Below, in pieces: positions 29,776 to 37,188 of a stretch of DNA of 64,000 nucleotides (position 1 is its first letter; each line of letters begins with the position of its first letter). Origin of the DNA: Agrobacterium sp. a22-2 (GTDB taxonomy: Bacteria; Pseudomonadota; Alphaproteobacteria; Rhizobiales; Rhizobiaceae); the NCBI RefSeq assembly GCF_012276985.1, contig NZ_JAAXMM010000009.1:62001-126000 (forward strand). Direction: 5' to 3'. The position numbers and the translations under genes are program-made. A model generated the notes under the pieces. That model was not told the origin of the DNA. It saw only the letters and a program-made list of their open reading frames with translations, and did not search any database.

Positions 29776-31295
29776 GCCGCACTCCCTTCGACCGCCTGCG
29801 CGGCAATGGCCTCGACGATATGCGCCGTGGTCATTTCCGGTCCCGACAGTTCGGCCACATGGCGCCGGTCGCGCAGCACCACGACCCGCGAACTATAGGC
29901 CAGCAACTCCTCGAGTTCGGAGGAAATGACCAGCAGCGACAGGCCCTTGGCGCACAACTCCTCAATCAGCTTGATGATTTCGGCGTGCGCCCCGACATCG
30001 ATGCCGCGGGTCGGCTCGTCGAGGATCAGGAATTGCGGATCGGTGGCCAGCCAGCGGGCCAGGATGACCTTCTGCTGGTTGCCGCCCGACAGCAGACGGA
30101 TCGGCTTTTCGCGATCCGTGGTGCGGATGTCGAGGGCGGCGATATAGTGATCGGCGAGTTCCACCTGTTCGCGCATCGACATGGGCTTCAGCCAGCCGCG
30201 CCGCGCCTGCAGGGCCAGCGCGATATTCTCGCGGATCGACAGGTCGCCGACGATGCCGTCGATCTTGCGGTCTTCCGGGCAGAAGCCGAAGCCGAGGCGG
30301 ATGGCCTCGCGCGGACTGCCGATCCTGGCCGGCTTGCCGTCAATTTCCGCCGTGCCGCTATCGGAGGGGCGCACGCCGAACAAGGTCTCGGCGGTCTCTG
30401 TCCGTCCCGAGCCGAGAAGGCCGGCCATGCCGACCACTTCGCCGGCGCGGATCGAGAGATCGAAGGGTTGGACGCGCCCTCGCCGGCCAAAGTTGCTGAA
30501 ACTGTAGCGGATGGGGCCGTCCGGCTCCGTGGTAGCGTGGTGGCCGGCCTCGATGGCAGCCAGTTCACGGCCGAGCATCATCGAGATCAGTGCCTTGCGG
30601 TCCAGCGACGCGGTTTCCGCCGTGCCGACCAGGCAGCCGTTGCGCAGCACCGTGACACGGTCGGCGACTTCATAGACCTGGCCGAGGAAATGGGTGATGA
30701 AGACGATGCCAAGGCCCTTCGCCTTGAGATCGCGCATGATGCGGAACAGCATCTCGACCTCCTGCGCATCAAGGCTGGCGGTCGGCTCGTCGAGGATCAG
30801 CACCTTGCCGGAGAGATCGACAGCACGGGCGATCGCCACGACCTGCTGGATGGCGACAGAATAGACCGAGAGTTCGGCCTTCACATCGATGTCGATGCCG
30901 TAGCCTTCCAGCAATTGCCGGGCCTGTTCGTTCATGCGGCGGGTGTCGATCAGGCCGAAGCGGCGCGGCTGGCGGCCGAGATAAAGGTTTTCGGCGACCG
31001 TGAGGTTACCAAGCAGATTGACCTCCTGGTAGACGGTGCCGATGCCGAGCGATTGGGCGGCGTGGGTGTCTTTCGGGTCGATTTCGGCGCCGTCGAGCAC
31101 GATCCGCCCGTCATCGCGCCGATAAGCGCCGGTCAGGCATTTCACCAGGGTCGATTTGCCGGCACCGTTTTCGCCGAGCAGCGCATGGATCTCGCCGCGT
31201 CGAAGATGGAAATCGACATGGTCGAGGGCGGTCGCACCGGGGAAATACTTGCACACCCCGCTGGCCGCGAGAATAGCGTTCGAAATTTCTGTCAT
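29772..31295 (-). CDS. ytfR: Sugar ABC transporter ATP-binding protein YtfR-like
   Basis: A 507-residue ATPase with two fused nucleotide-binding domains, as in ribose-type importers. The first has Walker A GENGAGKST and Walker B VLILDEPTAS. The second has a degenerate P-loop (GLLGSGRTET), signature LSGGNQQKV and Walker B FLILDEPTRGID. This asymmetry is normal for the RbsA/MglA group. ATG at 31295 (MTEISNAIL) has TGAGG upstream. It lies between ytfQ and ytfT in one operon; a hairpin separates it from ytfQ. Confidence 0.9.
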   Translation of the reverse strand: MTEISNAILAASGVCKYFPGATALDHVDFHLRRGEIHALLGENGAGKSTLVKCLTGAYRRDDGRIVLDGAEIDPKDTHAAQSLGIGTVYQEVNLLGNLTVAENLYLGRQPRRFGLIDTRRMNEQARQLLEGYGIDIDVKAELSVYSVAIQQVVAIARAVDLSGKVLILDEPTASLDAQEVEMLFRIMRDLKAKGLGIVFITHFLGQVYEVADRVTVLRNGCLVGTAETASLDRKALISMMLGRELAAIEAGHHATTEPDGPIRYSFSNFGRRGRVQPFDLSIRAGEVVGMAGLLGSGRTETAETLFGVRPSDSGTAEIDGKPARIGSPREAIRLGFGFCPEDRKIDGIVGDLSIRENIALALQARRGWLKPMSMREQVELADHYIAALDIRTTDREKPIRLLSGGNQQKVILARWLATDPQFLILDEPTRGIDVGAHAEIIKLIEELCAKGLSLLVISSELEELLAYSSRVVVLRDRRHVAELSGPEMTTAHIVEAIAAQAVEGSAA

Positions 31296-31324
31296 GCTTG
31301 CCTCAGCCACCACTTCAACTGGCC

Positions 31325-31349
31325 CGCCGGAGGCTTTCGCACTCCGGCG
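31325..31349 (-). other. Intercistronic hairpin between ytfQ and ytfR
   Basis: CGCCGGAG and CTCCGGCG arms (8 bp) surround a nine-base loop, about 62 bases after the ytfQ stop. There is no T-run. In binding-protein operons such structures often protect the upstream message so the binding protein is made in excess; that role is inferred. Confidence 0.5.
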
Positions 31350-31411
31350 AGTTATCTCTGTTCAGGGTCGGCTTCTCCTGCGAACAGCTAACCCTGACGG
31401 GAAATGAAGTC

Positions 31412-32374
31412 TTAGTAGCCGAGGCCCTTCTTCTCTTCGTAGACCTTCTTCGGATCGTCGGCCTGGGTGTAGAGCTTCGATTCGGTCTGGATCCACTTCG
31501 GCGGCAGGGTGCCGTCCTTCTTGAAGGCTTCGAGCGCATCGAAGGCCGGGCCTGCCATGTTCGGCGTCAGCTCGACGGTGGCATTGGCTTCGCCGGCCGC
31601 CATGGCCAGGAAGATGTCCGGAACGGCGTCGATCGACACGACCAGGATGTCGGTGCCCGGCTTCAGGCCGGCTTCCTTGATCGCCTGGATGGCGCCCACG
31701 GCCATGTCGTCGTTATGGGCGTAGAGGGCGCAGATGTTCTTGCCGCCGTCTTCGGCCTTCAGGAAGCTTTCCATGACTTCCTTGCCCTTGGTGCGGGTAA
31801 AGTCGCCGGTCTGGCTGCGGACGATCTTGAGGTTCGCCTTGCCGGTGATGCCCTCTTCAAAGCCCTTCTTGCGGTCGATGGCCGGCGAGGAGCCGGTGGT
31901 GCCCTGCAGTTCGACGATGTTGCAGGCCTTGTCGCCCACCGTCTTGGCCAGCCATTCGCCAGCAACCTTGCCTTCATGCACGAGGTCGGACGTGACCGCC
32001 GTCATGTAGAGTTCCTTGTCGGCATCGACGGTGCGGTCGAGCAGGATGACCGGGATTTCGGCTTCCTTGGCTTCTTCCAACACTTCGTCCCAGCCGGTGG
32101 CAACGACCGGCGCGACCAGGATCGCGTCAACGCCCTGGGCGATGAAGGAGCGCAGCGCCTTGATCTGGTTTTCCTGTTTCTGCTGGGCATCGGCGAATTT
32201 CAGGTCGATGCCGCGCTTTTCGGCCTGCTGCTTGGTCAGCGTGGTTTCCGCCGCGCGCCAACCCGACTCAGAACCGATCTGCGAAAATCCGACGACGAGG
32301 CCTTCGGCCTGGGCCGTGGCGAACATGCAGCCAGCAAGCATCGTGGCGCTGGCAAGCGCTTTAAAAAACTTCAT
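31412..32374 (-). CDS. ytfQ: Sugar ABC transporter substrate-binding protein YtfQ-like
   Basis: A 320-residue periplasmic binding protein of the ribose/galactofuranose type. The signal peptide covers about the first 23 residues (cut after TAQA). Then come the family stretches LVVGFSQIGSESGWRAAETTL, ALRSFIAQGVDAILVAPVVATGWDEVL and PVILLDRTVDAD, close to E. coli YtfQ which binds galactofuranose. ATG at 32374 has GGGAGGA upstream. First gene of the operon ytfQ-ytfR-ytfT-yjfF-regulator; two inverted repeats lie in its leader and promoter. Confidence 0.9.
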   Translation of the reverse strand: MKFFKALASATMLAGCMFATAQAEGLVVGFSQIGSESGWRAAETTLTKQQAEKRGIDLKFADAQQKQENQIKALRSFIAQGVDAILVAPVVATGWDEVLEEAKEAEIPVILLDRTVDADKELYMTAVTSDLVHEGKVAGEWLAKTVGDKACNIVELQGTTGSSPAIDRKKGFEEGITGKANLKIVRSQTGDFTRTKGKEVMESFLKAEDGGKNICALYAHNDDMAVGAIQAIKEAGLKPGTDILVVSIDAVPDIFLAMAAGEANATVELTPNMAGPAFDALEAFKKDGTLPPKWIQTESKLYTQADDPKKVYEEKKGLGY

Positions 32375-32388
32375 GATTTCCTCCCTAA

Positions 32389-32430
32389 GTGTCACCTCCC
32401 GTGACACGCCCCATTAATCATACAATATGA
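32389..32430 (-). promoter_or_regulatory. Two inverted repeats in the ytfQ leader/promoter
   Basis: GTGTCAC-CTCCC-GTGACAC (32389-32407) is a perfect 7-5-7 inverted repeat about 15 bases before the ytfQ start, just upstream of its ribosome site. TCATA-CAA-TATGA (32418-32430) is a perfect 5-3-5 repeat; on the coding strand it overlaps a possible -10 hexamer TATGAT. The spacing of the second suits a GntR/FadR-type operator for the regulator at the operon's end. Function is inferred. Confidence 0.5.
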
Positions 32431-32473
32431 CTTTTGTAAATGTGGCCTTGCGGGGAATTACCAGAAATCAATT

Positions 32474-32506
32474 GGGAAAAACAAAAAGGGCGCCGCCGGG
32501 ACGCCC
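32474..32506 (-). terminator. Probable terminator of the cupin gene
   Basis: On the minus strand GGGCG (32506-32502) pairs with CGCCC (32492-32488), followed by TTTTTGTTTTT. It lies about 85 bases after the cupin stop and before the ytfQ promoter. The stem is short, so confidence is moderate. Confidence 0.6.
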
Positions 32507-32590
32507 AGTTCCTGGCTGAAAGCTGGAATCCCCTTTGTCGCAAAAAGCCAATCGCGACATTCGGACTTTTGTACCTGGTTTTCGCGACAG

Positions 32591-32962
32591 TTAGACCCAG
32601 ATATCGTTCTGGGCTGTGCGGTCGCCGCCAGCATGACCGGTGTTAAGGACGCCGCGTGGTTCGATTAGGAGAAGGTGAACTTCCCTCTCCGCGAAAGGCT
32701 TATGCTCGACTCCCTTCGGAACAACGAACATTTCGCCGGGGCCTATCGACACCGAGCCATCGCGAAAATCAATCCGTAACTGACCGCTAAGAACGATGAA
32801 TGTTTCGTCCGTATCGGCATGCTGATGCCAGATGAAATCCCCTTCGATACGCACCGCCTTGAACTGGTAGTCGTTCATTTCCGCTATGACACGCGGTTGC
32901 CAAAGATCGGTGATCTTCGCAAGCTTTTCCGAGAAGTTGATGGCGTGGTGTTGTGTTACCAT
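32591..32962 (-). CDS. Cupin-domain protein
   Basis: A 123-residue single-domain cupin. Cupin motif 1 is seen as HQHADTDETFIVLSGQLRI (metal-binding His/His/Glu pattern) and motif 2 as PGEMFVVPKGVEHKP. Such small cupins bind a metal and are enzymes or sugar/isomerase-like proteins; the reaction here is not known. ATG at 32962 is chosen because GGAG precedes it by nine bases; ATG at 32977 would add five residues. Its base composition is less GC-rich than the neighbours, and the decayed AraC fragment lies directly upstream, so the local region has been rearranged. Confidence 0.85.
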   Translation of the reverse strand: MVTQHHAINFSEKLAKITDLWQPRVIAEMNDYQFKAVRIEGDFIWHQHADTDETFIVLSGQLRIDFRDGSVSIGPGEMFVVPKGVEHKPFAEREVHLLLIEPRGVLNTGHAGGDRTAQNDIWV

Positions 32963-33001
32963 TTTATCTTGCTCCATTGTTCAATGAGCAACACTAGGAA
33001 T

Positions 33002-33142
33002 TTACGCCGCTCTGATCTTGAACGATTGTGCAGCGCTCAACCGGGTCAGTTTCCCCCAGCGGCTAGGTGTAAGGCCGAAAGCGTTGCGGACATGCCTCGT
33101 CAAGTGCGCCTGATTTCGATGCCCAATAGCCCGAGGCGGCGT
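33002..33142 (-). pseudogene. C-terminal remnant of an AraC-family regulator
   Basis: On the minus strand a 46-codon open stretch ending in TAA at 33002 reads AIGHRNQAHLTRHVRNAFG and then LTPSRWGKLTRL. This is the second helix-turn-helix of an AraC/XylS regulator (compare the family pattern GF-DQSHLTR-FR--FG-TP--). Upstream of about 33142 the frame loses similarity and meets a stop, and no AraC N-terminus is present. It is therefore a decayed fragment lying between the cupin and GST genes. The rest of the gap up to 33301 holds no recognisable gene. Confidence 0.72.
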
Positions 33143-33301
33143 TGTTGGGCGTTTTGAGATGGGCTATTTGGTTCAAAAAGTGCAACGTTTCGAGCATAAG
33201 CAGCAGTGGGCGCGACCTGTTGCTGAGAGGTCTGCCATGGCATAAACCCTCATGGACGCGGCCGGGTTTGGATCACATGGCATTTGCCGGAGGGTAAGCA
33301 G

Positions 33302-33940
33302 ATGACCGCACAACCGCGCCTCTTCGGAGCAGATTACAGCGTTTACGTGCGAATTGCGCGACTATGCCTGATGGAGAAAGGCATCGAATATCACCTTGTT
33401 CCGCTCGATATCTTTGCAGACGGCGGTCCTCCAACCGACTACTTGGCGAAGCACCCATTCGGACGCATTCCTGCATTCGAGCATCACGAGTTTAGCCTCT
33501 ATGAGACCGGTGCCATCGCTCGATATATTGATGAAGCGTTCGAGGGGCCGCAACTTCAGCCCTCAGATCCGGTGCAGCGTGCACGATGCAATCAGTTGAT
33601 CAGCATTGCTGACAACTATGCCTATCCTCACCTGGTGTGGGGTGTTTACGTGGAGCTGATATCGAAACCCGGCAGAGGTGTTCCCACTGACGAGGACAAG
33701 CTCGCGGCAGCTCTCGCGAAAGCACGAAACTGCCTGGCGGCGATGTCCCAACTGATGAGAGACGGTCCATGGCTGGTTGGCGAGCAGCTAACGCTAGCCG
33801 ATTTGTACGCCGCGCCCATGTTTGACTATTTCCTGATGACATCCGAAGGGGCGGAACTCATCCGTCAATACGGAAATCTCCAGGATTGGTGGACCCGTAT
33901 GGCGCTACGGCCTTCAATGGCAGCAACCAAACCGTCCTAG
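33302..33940 (+). CDS. Glutathione S-transferase family protein
   Basis: A 212-residue GST. The N-terminal thioredoxin-like domain has LFGADYSVYVRIARLCLMEKG, with Ser/Tyr candidates for glutathione activation, and the cis-proline segment HPFGRIPAFEHHEFSLYETGAIARYID. The C-terminal helical domain includes GPWLVGEQLTLADLYAAPMFDY. It probably conjugates or reduces small electrophiles in the cytoplasm. ATG at 33302 follows GGAGGG by seven bases. Codon use is less GC-biased than in most neighbours, as for the nearby cupin. Confidence 0.9.
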   Translation: MTAQPRLFGADYSVYVRIARLCLMEKGIEYHLVPLDIFADGGPPTDYLAKHPFGRIPAFEHHEFSLYETGAIARYIDEAFEGPQLQPSDPVQRARCNQLISIADNYAYPHLVWGVYVELISKPGRGVPTDEDKLAAALAKARNCLAAMSQLMRDGPWLVGEQLTLADLYAAPMFDYFLMTSEGAELIRQYGNLQDWWTRMALRPSMAATKPS

Positions 33941-34010
33941 TTTTCAGACAGTCTGTCCGACCGACGCGACGGTTCTGCGACTGAGTGGATCCTGCCATCG
34001 CTTCGCCAAA

Positions 34011-34036
34011 AGCAAAGGGCGCCACCGGGGCGCCCT
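34011..34036 (-). terminator. Terminator after the BMP binding-protein gene
   Basis: On the minus strand AGGGCGCC-CCGGT-GGCGCCCT is followed by TTGCTTTT. It lies about 33 bases after the stop of the BMP gene, the last gene of the nucleoside-type transporter operon. Confidence 0.8.
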
Positions 34037-34068
34037 CGTCATTCTCGTCGGGTTCAATACAGAACCGC

Positions 34069-35142
34069 TTACTGCGGCAGCTTGTCGTCGACGCCTTCGA
34101 CGTAGAAATTCATGCCCAGCAGCGTGCCGTCGTCGGCCTTTTCGCCGTCCTTCAGCCATTCCGAGCCGTCCTGCTTCTTGATCGGGCCGGTGAAGGGATG
34201 CAGCTCGCCCGACTTGATCTTGGCTTCGGTGGCTTCCGCCATCGCCTTCACGTCGTCCGGCATGTTGGTATAGGGCGCCATGGTGAGAATGCCGTCCTTC
34301 AGGCCGTCCCAGCTCTGCTGCGACTTCCAGGTGCCGTCGAGCAGGGCCTGGGTCCGCTTGATGTAATAGGCACCCCAGGTATCCTTGATGGCGGTCAGCT
34401 GGGTGTTCGGGCCGGCGGCGATCATGTCGGAGGCCTGGCCGAAGGCCTTGATGCCGCGTTCCTGCGCGACCTGCATCGGCGCTGTCGTGTCGGTGTGCTG
34501 GGTCAGGATATCGACGCCCTGGTCGATCAGCGCCTTGGCGGCGTCGGCTTCCTTGCCCGGGTCGAACCAGGTGTTGACCCAGATGACCTTCATCTTGAAA
34601 TCGGGATTGACCGACTTCGCGCCGAGTTCAAAGGCATTGATGCCCATGACGACTTCCGGGATCGGGAAGGAGGCGATGTAGCCGGCGACGCCCTTGGCAG
34701 ACATTTTTCCGGCGATCTGACCGGCGATATAACGGCCTTCATAGAAACGCGAATTGTAGGTGGCGACATTGTCGGCCGATTTGAAGCCGGTGGCATGTTC
34801 GAACTTCACATCCGGGAATTTTGCGGCAACCTTGATAGTCGCATCCATGAAGCCGAAGGAGGTGGTGAAGATCATCGCGCAGCCCGAACGGGCCAGGCGC
34901 TCGATGGCCCGCTCGGCATCCGGGCCTTCCGGCACGCTTTCGAGGAACGGCGTTTCGATCTTGTCGCCGAAATGGGCCTGCAGCTCCTGGCGGCCGATAT
35001 CATGAGCCTGGGTCCAGCCGCCATCGGTCTTGGTGCCGACATAGATGAAGCAGACCTTGGTCTTTTCCTGGGCCTCGGCCCCGACGGTGAACCCGCCGAG
35101 CGCGGCCGTCGTCGCAACGAGTGCTATGAGCAGTTTCTTCAT
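34069..35142 (-). CDS. BMP-family ABC transporter substrate-binding protein
   Basis: A 357-residue periplasmic protein of the basic membrane protein (BMP/Med) family, which bind nucleosides or purines. A signal peptide covers about residues 1-24 (ending GAEA). The mature N-terminus KVCFIYVGTKTDGGWTQAHDIG and GCAMIFTTSFGFMDATIKVAAKFPDVKFEHATG are family-typical. It is the last gene of the operon ATPase-permease-permease-BMP, 37 bases after the second permease. Substrate is inferred from family; adenosine, other nucleosides or related compounds are possible. Confidence 0.9.
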   Translation of the reverse strand: MKKLLIALVATTAALGGFTVGAEAQEKTKVCFIYVGTKTDGGWTQAHDIGRQELQAHFGDKIETPFLESVPEGPDAERAIERLARSGCAMIFTTSFGFMDATIKVAAKFPDVKFEHATGFKSADNVATYNSRFYEGRYIAGQIAGKMSAKGVAGYIASFPIPEVVMGINAFELGAKSVNPDFKMKVIWVNTWFDPGKEADAAKALIDQGVDILTQHTDTTAPMQVAQERGIKAFGQASDMIAAGPNTQLTAIKDTWGAYYIKRTQALLDGTWKSQQSWDGLKDGILTMAPYTNMPDDVKAMAEATEAKIKSGELHPFTGPIKKQDGSEWLKDGEKADDGTLLGMNFYVEGVDDKLPQ

Positions 35143-35179
35143 GGTAACCCCTATCCGTTTTCGTTGATATCCAGGTGTT

Positions 35180-36097
35180 TTAGCGGTCCGGCACAAAGGG
35201 CTTGCCCAGGGATGCCGGTGTGTTGATCAGCGTGGTGCGCCGATTATGGGAAATTATGATCAGCACGACAATGGTCGCGACATAGGGCATTGCCGAGAGG
35301 AATTGCGACGGCAGGCCGATGCCGAAGGCCTGGGCATGCAGCTGGCCGATCGACACGGCGCCGAACAGGTATCCACCGGCCAGAACCCGCCAGGGACGCC
35401 AGGAGGCAAAGACCACCAGCGCCAGCGCGATCCAGCCGCGGCCGGCCGACATGTTCTCCACCCATTGCGGCGTATAGACCAGCGACAGCTGCGCACCGGC
35501 AAGTCCCGCGCAGGCGCCGCCGAACATCACGGCGAGATAACGGGTGCGGATGACCGAGATGCCGAGGGCATGGGCCGAACTGTGGCTGTCGCCGATGGCC
35601 CTAAGCTTCAGGCCGGCCCGGCTCTTGAACAGGAACCAGTTGACGCCGACGACCAGCGCGATCGACAGGTAGAAGACGATATCCTGGTGAAACAGCAGCG
35701 GTCCGACAAAAGGAATATCGGACAACAGCGGAATGACGATCGGCTGCAGCTTGACGCCGGGAATGCCGACAAAGCTCTCGCCGAGCATGCCGGATATACC
35801 AAGGCCGAGAATGGTCAGCGCCAGGCCTGTCGCCACCTGGTTGGCCACCAGCGTCAGAGTGAGAAAGCCGAACAGCAGCGAAAAGGCAGCGCCCGACACG
35901 ATGCCGGCCAGAAGGCCGACGAAGGGCGAGCCGGACAGCTGGGCGGCGGCGAAGGCGCAGACCGCGCCCATGATCATCATGCCCTCGACCCCGAGATTGA
36001 GAACGCCCGAGCGCTCGGTCACCAGTTCGCCGACCGAGGCGATGACCAGCGGCGTGGCGGCGGTGATGACGGTCAGGAGAATGGCTTCGATGATCAT
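35180..36097 (-). CDS. ABC transporter permease (BMP/nucleoside type), second subunit
   Basis: A 305-residue inner-membrane permease. The family motif ERSGVLNLGVEGMMIMGAVCAF lies at about residues 28-49, as in NupQ-like and YufQ-like subunits, and about nine hydrophobic segments follow. The start MIIEAILLT at 36097 overlaps the preceding permease stop by four bases (ATGA) and has AGGGAG upstream. With the first permease it forms the channel of the BMP-type importer. The downstream gene is the binding protein. Confidence 0.88.
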   Translation of the reverse strand: MIIEAILLTVITAATPLVIASVGELVTERSGVLNLGVEGMMIMGAVCAFAAAQLSGSPFVGLLAGIVSGAAFSLLFGFLTLTLVANQVATGLALTILGLGISGMLGESFVGIPGVKLQPIVIPLLSDIPFVGPLLFHQDIVFYLSIALVVGVNWFLFKSRAGLKLRAIGDSHSSAHALGISVIRTRYLAVMFGGACAGLAGAQLSLVYTPQWVENMSAGRGWIALALVVFASWRPWRVLAGGYLFGAVSIGQLHAQAFGIGLPSQFLSAMPYVATIVVLIIISHNRRTTLINTPASLGKPFVPDR

Positions 36098-37188
36098 CTT
36101 GCATCTCCCTTCAGAAGGCGACGGCTCTTGTCGAAGACGATGCGCACCTTGTAGAGGATCAGCGCGTCGCAGGAGAGCACGAAGAACAGCAGCAGCCCCT
36201 GGAAAACGCGGGTCACCTTGTCGGAGACACCGATCGACAGCTGTGCGCCCTCGCCGCCAAGATAGGTCAGCGCCAGCACAAGGCCCGAGGCGATGATGCC
36301 CAGCGGGTTGAGCCGGCCGAGGAAGGCGACGATGATCGCCGTGAAGCCGTAACCCGGCGAAATGCTCGGCTGCAGATGGCCGATCGAGCCGGACACTTCG
36401 GAAATGCCGGCAAGGCCCGCCAGCGCGCCGGAGACCAGCATGGAGAACCACACCATGCCCTTCGACGAGAAACCGGCAAACCGCCCTGCCCGTTCGGACT
36501 GGCCGAGCACCACGACTTCGAAGCCCTTCAGCGTATAGCGCATCAGGAACCAGACGCCGATGGCGGCGATAATGGCAAAGGCAAAGCCCCAATGGGCGCG
36601 GCCAGAAGCCAGCATTTCCGGCAGCACGGCCTCGGTGACATAGGAGCGGCTCTGCGGGAAATTGTAGCCCTGCGGATCGCGCCAGGGTCCGCGCACCAGC
36701 CAGTCGAGCAGCAATTGGGCGATATAGACCAGCATCAGGCTGGTGAGGATCTCGTTGGTATTGAACCTTGTCTTCAACAGCGCCGGGATCGCGGCATAGA
36801 GCGCGCCGCCGGCCATGCCCATCAGCAGCATCAGCGGCAGGAGCAGCGGCGAATGCCATTCGTAGAACAGGATCGGCAGGATCGACCCCGTCATCGCGCC
36901 GACGGTGAACTGGCCCTCGGCGCCGATGTTCCAGTTGTTGGAGCGATAACAGAGGGACAGACCGACGGCGATCAGGATCAAAGGTGCCGCCTTGATCGCC
37001 AGTTCGTGCAGCGACCAGACTTCCAGCAGCGGCTCGATGAAGAAGCTGTAGAGGGCCGACACCGGGTCCTTGCCGAGCAGCGCGAACATGATGCCGCCGA
37101 ACAAGACCGTCAGCGCCAATGCCAACAGCGGCGACAGCACCTGGAACAGGCCCGATGTGCGGCTGCGTTTTTCCAGCTCAATGCGCAT
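36094..37188 (-). CDS. ABC transporter permease (BMP/nucleoside type), first subunit
   Basis: A 364-residue permease with the family pattern SLCYRSNNWNIGAEGQFTVGAMTGS near residue 80 and PGYGFTAIIVAFLGRLNPLG near 275, the YufP-like subunit. Around ten membrane segments are visible. ATG at 37188 has GGGGAGG upstream and overlaps the 3' end of the ATPase gene by 11 bases, so the three genes are translationally linked. It imports nucleosides or related solutes together with its neighbours. Confidence 0.88.
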   Translation of the reverse strand: MRIELEKRSRTSGLFQVLSPLLALALTVLFGGIMFALLGKDPVSALYSFFIEPLLEVWSLHELAIKAAPLILIAVGLSLCYRSNNWNIGAEGQFTVGAMTGSILPILFYEWHSPLLLPLMLLMGMAGGALYAAIPALLKTRFNTNEILTSLMLVYIAQLLLDWLVRGPWRDPQGYNFPQSRSYVTEAVLPEMLASGRAHWGFAFAIIAAIGVWFLMRYTLKGFEVVVLGQSERAGRFAGFSSKGMVWFSMLVSGALAGLAGISEVSGSIGHLQPSISPGYGFTAIIVAFLGRLNPLGIIASGLVLALTYLGGEGAQLSIGVSDKVTRVFQGLLLFFVLSCDALILYKVRIVFDKSRRLLKGDAR

